A stretch of 9,369 nt of DNA from Candidatus Falkowiibacteriota bacterium (GTDB lineage: Bacteria; Patescibacteriota; Patescibacteriia; CAIXNZ01): the NCBI GenBank assembly GCA_903920975.1, contig CAIXNZ010000034.1, positions 1 to 9,369 on the forward strand, in the 5' to 3' direction. Shown one piece after another: positions 1-5,724 of the stretch; positions within the stretch are counted from its first letter, which is position 1; each line of letters starts with the position of its first letter. The position numbers and the translations under genes are program-made. Under the pieces are notes generated by a model. The model was given only the letters and a program-made list of their open reading frames with translations. It was not told where the DNA came from and ran no database searches.

Positions 1-162
1 AATAATGGATCATCTATCGCAAAAAAATCCAAAACACACCGCAAACCAGGCCAAGCCGAACAACACCAACACTCAACCGAAAACCGACAGGTTTGGAAAC
101 AATACACAAACAAAAAAGAAATCAGCGACCAACTGAAAAGAAATCAGCAACAAAAGCTTTAA
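1..162 (+). CDS. C-terminal tail of an incoming gene (partial, reading frame uncertain)
   Basis: Frame 1 is open from the first base to a TAA at 160-162 and would give the last 53 residues of a hydrophilic protein rich in Gln, Lys and Asn. Frame 2 is also open from the window edge to a TGA at 134-136, with an ATG at 5-7 that would give a 43-residue peptide ending KKKSATN. Both translations are low in hydrophobic residues, so neither looks like a folded domain. The stretch is A/C-rich and T-poor on this strand, unlike the T-rich genes downstream. The likeliest reading is a disordered C-terminal tail of a gene lying mostly to the left. Function is not recognisable, and I cannot choose between the two frames with confidence. 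Confidence 0.33.
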   Translation, partial: NNGSSIAKKSKTHRKPGQAEQHQHSTENRQVWKQYTNKKEISDQLKRNQQQKL

Positions 163-174
163 AAAAAACTTAAT

Positions 175-186
175 TTGTGATATAAT
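175..186 (+). promoter_or_regulatory. Extended -10 promoter upstream of the 50-aa ORF
   Basis: TATAAT at 181-186 is preceded by TGA at 178-180, giving the extended -10 form TGNTATAAT. No good -35 is visible. The surrounding 17-mer is repeated with one mismatch before the 794 gene (TTTGTGNTATAATTAAG), which suggests both are promoters of the same replicon. Expected transcription start is near 193, about 25 bases before the ATG at 218. Confidence 0.55.
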
Positions 187-217
187 TAAGAAAGAAAAAG
201 CACTAACCATTTAGAAA

Positions 218-370
218 ATGCGCAATAAAATCGACGAACAAAATCGAATGCTTGCAATGAATCGATTGAGATTTTTATTTAGAGAAAAATCGCCATTGTT
301 GAAATATCATTTGAGAGATTATTTGCGACGCTATTTAAAATTTGAAAGCCAACAGCCAACTTTATTTTGA
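218..370 (+). CDS. Small basic protein of unknown function, 50 aa
   Basis: An ATG at 218 opens 50 codons ending in TGA at 368-370. The product begins MRNKIDEQNR and ends SQQPTLF. Its middle part is rich in Arg, Leu, Tyr and Phe in a pattern that could form amphipathic helices (for example LLKYHLRDYLRRYLKF). No signal peptide or membrane segment is seen. A plausible extended -10 promoter sits 32 bases upstream of the ATG, and there is no Shine-Dalgarno, as for most genes here. I do not recognise the family. The protein-like composition and the promoter argue that it is real, but short AT-rich ORFs also arise by chance. It lies outside the inverted-repeat-bracketed segment yet shares the promoter style of the genes inside it. 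Confidence 0.45.
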   Translation: MRNKIDEQNRMLAMNRLRFLFREKSPLLKYHLRDYLRRYLKFESQQPTLF

Positions 371-616
371 GATTTTTTGCTTGGCCATTTTGTCGCAAAG
401 GTATAATTGAAATGCCACCGCGAAAAATAGCCGAGCAATTTAAATTCAATCTAACCATTTAACCCATCCGCGCTCCGCCTCTTTTGCGTTTTTTCTCAGG
501 TAAAATCCTGCTGCTGCCGTGAGATCATACGGCCGAGCTATTTGGCGAAAGAGCCGCGCGCGCACGGCACCGCTCCAGGCTCGGCGGATTACCGCCGGCC
601 TTCCGCTACTGCCTTA

Positions 617-715
617 GCGCGCGCTCCCTCGTCGGCTGTTGAGGGTTTATTGCGTTGGCCGAATTTTGTATTCCCCTCTTTTTCCGCCCCCTAATTTTGC
701 CCCCCAAAAAAAAAA
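617..715 (+). repeat. Left arm of 99-bp perfect inverted repeat
   Basis: Bases 617-715 are the exact reverse complement of 9271-9369, checked base by base with no mismatch or gap. The arm runs from GCGCGCGCTCCCTC to a run of six C and ten A. The inner boundary is real, because the sequences diverge after A10 (TAAAATTT here, GGATTAAC in the other copy read inverted). The outer boundary coincides with the last base of the window, so the repeat may be longer. Within the arm CCCTC (626-630) can pair with GAGGG (641-645). Confidence 0.95.
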
Positions 716-725
716 TAAAATTTGA

Positions 726-748
726 TGCGGCTGTCGGATGCAGCCGCA
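726..748. other. Hairpin TGCGGCTG/CAGCCGCA
   Basis: An 8-bp perfect stem (726-733 with 741-748) has a 7-base loop. It sits between the inverted-repeat arm and the promoter at 774-782. On the - strand it is followed by TCAAATTTTA and a T10 run, so it could be a weak terminator for leftward transcription. Alternatively it is an operator near the promoter. Confidence 0.5.
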
Positions 749-770
749 ACCTTATGTAATTATAATTTGT

Positions 771-782
771 TTGTGTTATAAT
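771..782 (+). promoter_or_regulatory. Extended -10 promoter of the virion module
   Basis: TGTTATAAT at 774-782 is a full extended -10 box. No clear -35 is seen. The expected start of transcription, around 788-790, leaves five or so bases before the ATG at 794, so the first mRNA of the module would be leaderless or nearly so. The 17-mer around the box matches the one at 171-190 with one difference. Confidence 0.6.
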
Positions 783-793
783 TAAGTTAATTT

Positions 794-1681
794 ATGGCCA
801 AAGTTTCCTATGTCGATATCCCTGATGAGCTGGTAGATTCTTTTTATTCAAATCTGACAGCTCAATCGCGATTTACTAATGCCAGAATCACTAAGCGAGT
901 TGTTTTGCTGTCGCGAGCTAAAATAAAAGGGCTGTCGCAAAAATCTTTATTGCCTCAAATAACCGCGTTGTGGAATGGTTTTAGCGATGCTCAAAGGATT
1001 GCCTGGAATGTTGCCGGTGCTGCCAATGACATGACCGGCTTTCGTCTGTTTGTGCAGGATCAGTGCTTGCGAGAAAAAAATGGCTTTGCCGGCGTGTCTA
1101 CGCCAAGCGCTCTGCATCAAGGCTGGGTCGGCTGGCTTAATGTTTCTGCGCCTGCTACTGAGATTAAGATTATTCAAATGCATCCCCATTTTTACTATGT
1201 CCTTAGAAAAGTTACCGGCACTAAATCATCTTATAATCCTGTCAAGATTACTGAGGACTTTGGATTTCCTTTGCAAATCAGTTTGAATTATTCGTCTAAT
1301 TTAGTGTCCCAAGGTGCTGGAAGTTACGCAAAATTTTATGCTGACGTGTGGAGTTCGTATCAGGGTAGAGATATCCATACGCTTTGCGAGATTGATCTTG
1401 ATTTAGTTTCTGATTGGAAAAGCGCGACAGCCACCTTAAGCACTGTTATTGGTTATCCGGTTAGCTACGATCTTTATTTTCATCTCTATAATGTGCGAGG
1501 CGACTTGTATTTTGATGATGTTGTATCTAAGCATAATGATATAAACTGGGCTCGTGATTGGAAGTGTAATAATATTAATGTCACTTTTACTCATGCATTT
1601 TATCAAGTTCCAAAAAATTGGGTTGCTACGGTCTTTCCAGATGGCGCGATTTATGATAGTATTTATTTAGATTTTGTGTGA
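794..1681 (+). CDS. Phage virion-type protein with W/WN/F box, 295 aa
   Basis: First gene of the virion module. Residues about 53-100 form a short helical box with the pattern LW..FSDAQR.AWN...MTGF.LFVQDQ. A closely related box occurs in the 120-aa protein encoded at 4055-4417, and I associate it with small structural proteins of environmental phages. Residues about 110-295 are rich in aromatic and beta-branched residues and likely beta-sheet, with a WARDWKCNNIN stretch near the end. There is no signal peptide, membrane helix or enzyme motif. The ATG is kept because the protein starts MAKVS, like other proteins of this cluster, and the next in-frame Met is residue 80. No Shine-Dalgarno is present, and the promoter lies so close that initiation is probably leaderless. 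A virion role is inferred from the box and the neighbours; the exact position in the particle is unknown. Confidence 0.8.
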   Translation: MAKVSYVDIPDELVDSFYSNLTAQSRFTNARITKRVVLLSRAKIKGLSQKSLLPQITALWNGFSDAQRIAWNVAGAANDMTGFRLFVQDQCLREKNGFAGVSTPSALHQGWVGWLNVSAPATEIKIIQMHPHFYYVLRKVTGTKSSYNPVKITEDFGFPLQISLNYSSNLVSQGAGSYAKFYADVWSSYQGRDIHTLCEIDLDLVSDWKSATATLSTVIGYPVSYDLYFHLYNVRGDLYFDDVVSKHNDINWARDWKCNNINVTFTHAFYQVPKNWVATVFPDGAIYDSIYLDFV

Positions 1682-1736
1682 TCATTTATTCGTAACTCGA
1701 TACTAGTTTGATTTAATTAAAATTAATTTTTTAAAA

Positions 1737-2525
1737 ATGCCTGATTATCCTGATTCAATTTATTCTCCGCGCACTTTGGTTAATTGGTATAAACGGACTT
1801 TCGATGCTTTGAAAACCCGTACTTTTTATGCTGAGGATTATAACAATGCGGTGGCTGAGATTGTCGCTATTGAAACCGAATTAGGTCTTGATGTGGCCGG
1901 CGCTTATGCCGATCTTACCGCTCGGCTTTCCGATTTAGCTGATCAGAATTTAAAAACAACTGACGCACCGACTTTTGCTTATGGCACAGAAATTACCGAT
2001 GGCTCTGCTTTTTTGCAATTTAATGAGTATATTTTGCTTAATACTTATTATGCTGGGCTCGGAATTTCTATGTTTGACTCTGAGCTAAAAGCTGTTGGTG
2101 TTAATAATACTGTTTTTCTCTATGCCGAAGATGTTGGCCAAGTTCCGTCTATTGTTTTGGGTTCTGTTGACAATGATACTTTGTTTTTTTTTCAATGCTA
2201 TCCGCTTTATAATGCGTTTCAATTTTTGTCTGCTGATTCGTTGGGTAATCCCCAGCCGATTGATAATTTTTCTATTATAGCTGATGATTTAGTTTTGTGG
2301 GGCAATGATCCTAATTTTACTTTTTCTGATTGGATGTCGACTGCTAGTTGCAGGGTGCAATATCTTGCTTCTATTACGCATGAGCTTTCTTTTTATGGTG
2401 CTGATGGCTATGTTTTTGATAACCTTTTAAAAATTACTAACATGCCAACGACAGATCCGTCAGACGCTACAAATACAATTTGGTATGATCCTACAGACGG
2501 AAATCGTTTAAAAATGGGTACTTAA
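1737..2525 (+). CDS. Phage tail-fibre-like structural protein, 262 aa
   Basis: The N-terminus, DSIYSPRTLVNWYKRTFDA, followed by an acidic helical stretch ending EIVAIETELGLDV, resembles the attachment region of phage fibre or baseplate-associated proteins. Residues about 75-90 carry the fibre-type phrase NLKTTDAPTFA. The C-terminus, NMPTTDPSDATNTIWYD followed by GNRLKMGT, matches the short 'LPTSDP...aG.lWyd...vlk.s' tail seen at the end of many phage collar and fibre proteins. The middle is beta-rich with little charge. It follows the previous gene after 55 bases of AT-rich DNA without a Shine-Dalgarno. A run of nine T at 2184-2192 reads through Leu-Phe-Phe-Phe without breaking the frame. The fibre assignment is by motif recall, not by search. 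It probably belongs to the distal part of the virion. Confidence 0.75.
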   Translation: MPDYPDSIYSPRTLVNWYKRTFDALKTRTFYAEDYNNAVAEIVAIETELGLDVAGAYADLTARLSDLADQNLKTTDAPTFAYGTEITDGSAFLQFNEYILLNTYYAGLGISMFDSELKAVGVNNTVFLYAEDVGQVPSIVLGSVDNDTLFFFQCYPLYNAFQFLSADSLGNPQPIDNFSIIADDLVLWGNDPNFTFSDWMSTASCRVQYLASITHELSFYGADGYVFDNLLKITNMPTTDPSDATNTIWYDPTDGNRLKMGT

Positions 2526-2542
2526 TTAATAATAAAATAACT

Positions 2543-2740
2543 ATGACACAACAAGAACAGATCCAAAGTCAAATCGATATTTTGGATGCGCAATTAATCA
2601 TTGCTGAAAAGAATTATGCAATGCAGGTCGCGCGTATTGAATCTCTTAAGTTAAAATTGCAAGTTCAAAAAGACGCTACTGATCCTTCCGCGCCTGCTGT
2701 CTTTAACCAGACGCCAGTTAATCCTATGGCTGGCCGTTAA
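2543..2740 (+). CDS. Small coiled-coil protein, 65 aa
   Basis: Residues 1-45 are an almost uninterrupted run of helix formers with Ile, Leu and Val spaced in heptads (QIDILDAQLIIAEKNY, then RIESLKLKLQVQ), typical of a coiled coil. The last 20 residues are Pro/Asn-rich and probably extended, ending NPMAGR. There is no signal or membrane segment. The gene lies 17 bases after one fibre-like gene and 7 before the next, with no Shine-Dalgarno (start context ACTATG), so it is probably co-translated with them. Position suggests a connector, chaperone or oligomerisation element for a fibre. The function itself is not recognisable. Confidence 0.75.
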   Translation: MTQQEQIQSQIDILDAQLIIAEKNYAMQVARIESLKLKLQVQKDATDPSAPAVFNQTPVNPMAGR

Positions 2741-2747
2741 TTAATCT

Positions 2748-3617
2748 ATGTCAACATATTGGGGTGTATTGCCAAAATCAGCTACAGATGCCGAGCTTAT
2801 CGAGGCCGCGATTGAGCGTATTTTTCAAACGCACAATTTTTTTGGCAATGTTTCGCTGTGGGGCATGATTTATAAGGCGCTTGATAATAATCAGACCATA
2901 GATGAGGCTATTGCCGCCGCTATTGCCGAGCATGAAGCTGATGAGGCAGCTCATTTGGGCGTTGGCGAATCGTTGCAAAGTCATAAGGCCAGTGCGATTA
3001 TTGATCATGAGGCGTTAAGCATTGTACAAGATAAATTTCAGCAAAATTTGTTCAATAAGATTTCAAATGTCTCTTTTTTTACTTCGTTAGATTCGTTTCT
3101 TATAACTGGCAGTGTTCAAGCGTATTGTGATGCTTTGGTTATTGGTACAGTGGCAGGAATAGGAAATACATCTGCTGCGCGTGCAAATAGTTGGAATTTA
3201 GTATCTGAGATTTTTACCGCCAATGTTTCTTTAGAAATCGGTGCGCAGATGTCAGGAAGCGGCAATTATACTGCGCATGTTGGAATCGGAGATATTAATG
3301 TTGAGGCAGATGGTGATTTGTGCGAGTTTAAATTCGTTAATGATGCTATTTATTGCCGCAATTATTCATCAGTTACAGGCCATGCGACTGAGGTTGCTGT
3401 GTCTGTTTTGTCTGCTGCAGCTTTGCATTATTATAAGATTGATTTTATTGCTGGCGTGCGTTGTGATTTTTATATAGATGGAACTTTAGCGGCGAGTATT
3501 ACTGATGATTTGCCAAATCATGCTGGGTTTGGGCCAATGTATGCAAAATTAATCAATAATAATGCAACAAATTGGCGAACTTTGGCCGTAAGCCCTTTTA
3601 ATGTTAATTATTTATAA
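2748..3617 (+). CDS. Phage fibre protein with LamG-like C-terminal domain, 289 aa
   Basis: Residues about 10-60 are helical and acidic. Residues 67-98 carry a phrase of the form AAHLGVGESLQSHK...IIDHEALSIVQDK, which recurs in phage fibre and tail proteins. From about 110 to the end the protein is beta-rich and ends with a jelly-roll pattern, including YKIDFIAGVRCDFYIDG and a following ITDDLP, typical of concanavalin/LamG-like modules that contact glycans or other surfaces. No membrane or signal segments are seen. It starts 7 bases after the coiled-coil gene and is followed 10 bases later by the HKD gene. The likely role is the receptor-facing part of the tail. Alternatives are a head decoration protein or a baseplate component. 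The fold call rests on pattern recognition and would need structural comparison. Confidence 0.75.
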   Translation: MSTYWGVLPKSATDAELIEAAIERIFQTHNFFGNVSLWGMIYKALDNNQTIDEAIAAAIAEHEADEAAHLGVGESLQSHKASAIIDHEALSIVQDKFQQNLFNKISNVSFFTSLDSFLITGSVQAYCDALVIGTVAGIGNTSAARANSWNLVSEIFTANVSLEIGAQMSGSGNYTAHVGIGDINVEADGDLCEFKFVNDAIYCRNYSSVTGHATEVAVSVLSAAALHYYKIDFIAGVRCDFYIDGTLAASITDDLPNHAGFGPMYAKLINNNATNWRTLAVSPFNVNYL

Positions 3618-3627
3618 TTTCTAATCT

Positions 3628-4062
3628 ATGTTTGATGTCATCGTGGGAAAAGAATTTTCGCAAAAAGTTATTCCACTGATCAATCAGGCTCAGCATACCA
3701 TTATGATATGCGTTTTTGATTGGCGCTGGTATCCTAATGAGCCCGGCAATCCTGTCCAGCAATTTAATCTTGCTTTGATTTCTGCTACCCGTCGAGGAGT
3801 TAATGTTAGTGTGATAACAAATTGCCGCGATATCGTAGCCACTTTGAAAAATCAAGGAATTAATGCGAAACATTTTATTTCTTCTAAAATTCTACATACT
3901 AAATTGATGATCATTGATAGCACTACAGTTATAATCGGCAGCCACAATTACACCCAGAGCGCTTTTACCATGAATCAAGAAGTCAGCTGTATTATTACGC
4001 GACCTGTTGAAATTGAAAGATTTATTGAGTATTTTAATAATGTTTATTCTGTCTATGGCTAA
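3628..4062 (+). CDS. Phospholipase-D-fold (single HKD) protein, 144 aa
   Basis: The sequence shows one clear HKD catalytic motif: His90, Lys92 and Asp97 in HTKLMIID, followed by GSHN at 104-107 and Glu118 in MNQE. This is the arrangement of the small one-motif phospholipase D superfamily members (Nuc/BfiI-like), which dimerise to build one active site and usually act as phosphodiesterases or nucleases. The N-terminal half (IPLINQAQHTIMICVFDW, then LISATRRGVNVSVITN) fits the expected alternating beta/alpha core. There is no signal peptide, so the product is probably cytoplasmic or virion-packaged. At 144 residues it is near the size of a minimal unit. It sits inside a virion module, 10 bases after a fibre gene and overlapping the next start by 8 bases, which implies tight co-expression. 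Nuclease activity is inferred; lipid or other phosphodiester substrates are possible. Confidence 0.85.
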   Translation: MFDVIVGKEFSQKVIPLINQAQHTIMICVFDWRWYPNEPGNPVQQFNLALISATRRGVNVSVITNCRDIVATLKNQGINAKHFISSKILHTKLMIIDSTTVIIGSHNYTQSAFTMNQEVSCIITRPVEIERFIEYFNNVYSVYG

Positions 4063-4417
4063 AACTAAATTAGTAAAAAAATCCATCGGATTATGCGTCA
4101 CTGGCAAATTAGGTGAGCCTTGTCATTTGGGCGAGATCCGGCCTGGCTGGTCCGGCTTGGGACTCGATGATCCTTATGCTGGAATATACCAAAGGCGGCA
4201 TTATTTCGGAAAATCTTATTTCATACGTTTGAATCATTATCAGCCTTCTGGACCGCCCAAGCCGGGTGAAATAGTCATGAGGCATAAGTACTATGATGCC
4301 GTTGGCGCGTGGCGCGCCTTGACAGATGAGGATAGGGCGGTTTATAATGAAAGAGTAAAGAATAAGCCACTAAGTGGCTGGAATCTCTTCTACAAAGAAT
4401 ATCTGTTATCTCACTAA
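4055..4417 (+). CDS. Small phage virion-type protein with W/YN/F box, 120 aa
   Basis: I start this gene at the ATG at 4055, not at an in-frame ATG 48 bases upstream. From 4055 the protein begins MAKTKLVKK, the extra upstream residues look unrelated, and the start then overlaps the preceding stop by only 8 bases (ATGGCTAA), a common arrangement for translational coupling. Residues 38-60 contain DDPYAGIYQRRHYFGKSYF, 61-70 a proline-rich link, and 83-120 the box AVGAWRALTDEDRAVYN...LSGWNLFYKEYLLSH. This architecture is familiar to me from small proteins of environmental phage genomes. The C-terminal box resembles residues 53-100 of the 794 gene product. No enzyme motif, signal or membrane helix is seen. 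It is probably a virion component, with unknown position. Confidence 0.82.
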   Translation: MAKTKLVKKSIGLCVTGKLGEPCHLGEIRPGWSGLGLDDPYAGIYQRRHYFGKSYFIRLNHYQPSGPPKPGEIVMRHKYYDAVGAWRALTDEDRAVYNERVKNKPLSGWNLFYKEYLLSH

Positions 4418-4458
4418 AAGTTGAAACAGAAAAATTAACAAAGAAAGGTAAATTAAAT

Positions 4459-5025
4459 ATGGCTAAAGTAACAGGTCCTTTGATGTCCATGGATGCAAGG
4501 GGCAAAATAGGCGATGCGTTAGTCTTTATCGGCTGGAAAGGCGTTAAAGATGTGCGTATGTGGAAACGACCGGCCAATCCGATGAAACCTAAGCAAGGCG
4601 ATCAGCGTATTGCGATGGGTGGAACTGGAAAAGCTGTTGGTAAAATACAGCCTAACAAGTACTTTGCTGATTTGTTGATTACTTTGAATTTGGTCCCGAG
4701 TGGCCAATCAAAGCAATCTTTTTTGGTTAAATATATCCTAAAAAATTATTTGACCAGCTCATTAGCATACGGCACGATGTTAGCCGCCTTCACTGCGCAT
4801 ACTTGCTCTGTCGCGTTCAATAACAATGCAGACGCATTGACCTTAACTGAGTATGATTTGGATTATGCCGTTGTGGCACCATATCAAAAAGGTTTTGGAC
4901 TGTATTTGATCGCTAAAGCTGCTCATGCTTTAGGTATGACTGGAACTCCTTATACAAGCAACATCACAGCTTGGGTAACGGCAGATGTTTCCGGCATGGT
5001 CAATGACTTCACATCCGCAGTTTAA
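4459..5025 (+). CDS. Phage virion-type protein (GPLMS...GK motif), 188 aa
   Basis: The N-terminal 50 residues read MAKVTGPLMSMDARGKIGD, then VFIGWKG, R33, RPANP (37-41) and QGDQR (46-50). This is a recognisable phage structural pattern of the form 'GPLMS..a.GkigdtlVf..WkG...vR....PaNP....Q..R'. The rest is alpha/beta with two Ala-rich stretches and no enzyme motif. The gene is the last of the module, 41 bases after its neighbour and 8 bases before a strong terminator. It is the only gene here with a purine-rich site at a normal distance (AGAAAGG at 4442-4448, ten bases before the ATG), and its codons look less T-biased than those of its neighbours. Both hint at stronger expression, so it may be an abundant virion protein. 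That last point is inference. Confidence 0.82.
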   Translation: MAKVTGPLMSMDARGKIGDALVFIGWKGVKDVRMWKRPANPMKPKQGDQRIAMGGTGKAVGKIQPNKYFADLLITLNLVPSGQSKQSFLVKYILKNYLTSSLAYGTMLAAFTAHTCSVAFNNNADALTLTEYDLDYAVVAPYQKGFGLYLIAKAAHALGMTGTPYTSNITAWVTADVSGMVNDFTSAV

Positions 5026-5033
5026 GTGCTCAA

Positions 5034-5067
5034 AATAGCGCCGTCGCAAGACGGCGTTATTTTTTTT
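5034..5067 (+). terminator. Intrinsic terminator of the virion module
   Basis: A 12-bp stem (5034-5045 with 5050-5061, one G-T pair) closes a GCAA tetraloop at 5046-5049 and is followed by an eight-T run beginning at 5060. It starts 8 bases after the stop of the 188-aa gene. GNRA loops and this stem length are typical of strong intrinsic terminators. Confidence 0.93.
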
Positions 5068-5074
5068 AAAAAAG

Positions 5075-5083
5075 TTATCCACA
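5075..5083 (+). promoter_or_regulatory. DnaA-box-like 9-mer TTATCCACA
   Basis: This is an exact match to the consensus DnaA box, 8 bases after the terminator T-run and about 30 bases upstream of the -10 box at 5114. The same 9-mer occurs at 8514-8522 and a one-mismatch copy at 8459-8467. It could be a replication or regulatory site read by host DnaA. A single box is not an origin. Confidence 0.45.
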
Positions 5084-5110
5084 GCCATATTACCCATATC
5101 AGTAAAATGG

Positions 5111-5119
5111 TGCTATAAT
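5111..5119 (+). promoter_or_regulatory. Extended -10 promoter of the methyltransferase-glycosyltransferase unit
   Basis: TGCTATAAT is a full extended -10 box with TATAAT at 5114-5119. A weak -35 candidate is TTACCC at 5090-5095 (18-base spacer). Expected start near 5126 leaves about 36 leader bases, ending in an A-rich tract before the ATG at 5162. It follows a terminator directly, so it marks the start of a new transcription unit. Confidence 0.7.
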
Positions 5120-5161
5120 AAATATATCTTAGGCATTCTTAATTTATAAAAAAAAAGCTAT

Positions 5162-5722
5162 ATGCTTGATTTTTTACGATGCAATGTTTATTATCCCGAA
5201 GTCGTTCCGGATATTGATTTGCGTTTGCGATTGTTTTTTAATAAGGCAAAAAAAATGCGAGTGCTTAATGTTGGCGCCGGCTCTGGTTATTCTGCGCTTG
5301 CTTTACAGCTGATGTTTTTTCCGTTTAAATCTCTCACTTTTCTTGATGTTCATGAGCCGTATTTAGAAAATGCTAAGGCGAGGGATTATGCTGCAAAAGA
5401 AGTGCATTTTATAAAAGGCGACATTCGCAATTTTAGGACTGAAGATTATGATGTAGTGTTGATGTTCGATATTTTAGAGCATCTGCCTAAGCAGGATAGT
5501 TTGGAAGTCATTGATGACATAGCCTGCACACAAATTGTGTTCATACCGCTTGAGAAAAAATTCCGCTCTAATGTGTATGGTGCGAAGTCGCAGGATCATC
5601 TAAGCCTTTGGACTGAGGACAATTTTAAATGCCGCGGCTTTGCAACTGAGTTATTAACCGGATTCCACGAGGAAGATGGAGAAGTGTTTGATGCCCTTTG
5701 GGCCGTAAAAATAATCAAATAA
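5162..5722 (+). CDS. Class I SAM-dependent methyltransferase, 186 aa
   Basis: The core shows motif I VLNVGAGSG (34-42) for S-adenosylmethionine binding, an acidic residue after strand 2 (Asp62 in FLDVHEPY), a motif II/III region with KGDIRNF (85-91), and MFDILEHL (101-108), the common 'D.lEHl' motif IV. This is a stand-alone Rossmann-fold methyltransferase of the broad methyltransferase-11/25 type. DNA-methyltransferase motifs such as NPPY or DPPY are absent, so the acceptor is more likely a small molecule, glycan or protein. The N-terminal 30 residues look like a short helical cap. It opens the second transcription unit and is followed after two bases by the glycosyltransferase gene, pointing to a joint role, for example methylation of a sugar that the neighbour transfers. 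Substrate is inferred only. No Shine-Dalgarno is seen. Confidence 0.88.
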   Translation: MLDFLRCNVYYPEVVPDIDLRLRLFFNKAKKMRVLNVGAGSGYSALALQLMFFPFKSLTFLDVHEPYLENAKARDYAAKEVHFIKGDIRNFRTEDYDVVLMFDILEHLPKQDSLEVIDDIACTQIVFIPLEKKFRSNVYGAKSQDHLSLWTEDNFKCRGFATELLTGFHEEDGEVFDALWAVKIIK

Positions 5723-5724
5723 TT

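Larger units (their letters stand above)
371..793. other. Non-coding interval with GC-rich structured block
   Basis: No convincing gene is present in these 423 bases. The block 541-640 is 70 percent G+C (70 of 100 by count) inside otherwise AT-rich DNA. It holds several inverted repeats: GCCGT/ACGGC at 516-533, CGGCGG-ATTA-CCGCCG at 582-597, GAGCC (551-555) with GGCTC (578-582), and GCCGAGC (532-538) with GCTCGGC (579-585), partly competing with each other. GCGCGCGC occurs at 556-563 and again at the repeat edge, 617-624. A TATAAT at 402-407 is followed after four bases by an ATG opening only 16 codons. The inverted-repeat arm 617-715, a hairpin (726-748) and the promoter for the 794 gene complete the interval. 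The block could be a replication, packaging or recombination site, or a structured RNA. The sequence alone does not decide. Confidence 0.5.

Noticed and set aside
203..461. Direct repeat CTAACCATTTA at 203-213 and 451-461 as a possible attachment-site pair
   Set aside because: Eleven AT-rich bases in AT-rich DNA are weak evidence, no integrase is present, and only about 240 bases separate the copies.
412..462. 16-codon ORF four bases after a TATAAT
   Set aside because: Too short to support as a gene; kept only as a note in the interval description.
2184..2192. T9 run inside the fibre-like gene as a slippage or frameshift site
   Set aside because: The frame continues normally to a typical fibre C-terminus, and neither alternative frame gives an extended product.
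4007..4054. Upstream ATG for the 120-aa virion-type protein
   Set aside because: It would overlap the HKD gene by 56 bases and add 16 residues unlike the family start; ATG 4055 gives the usual MAK start with an 8-base overlap.
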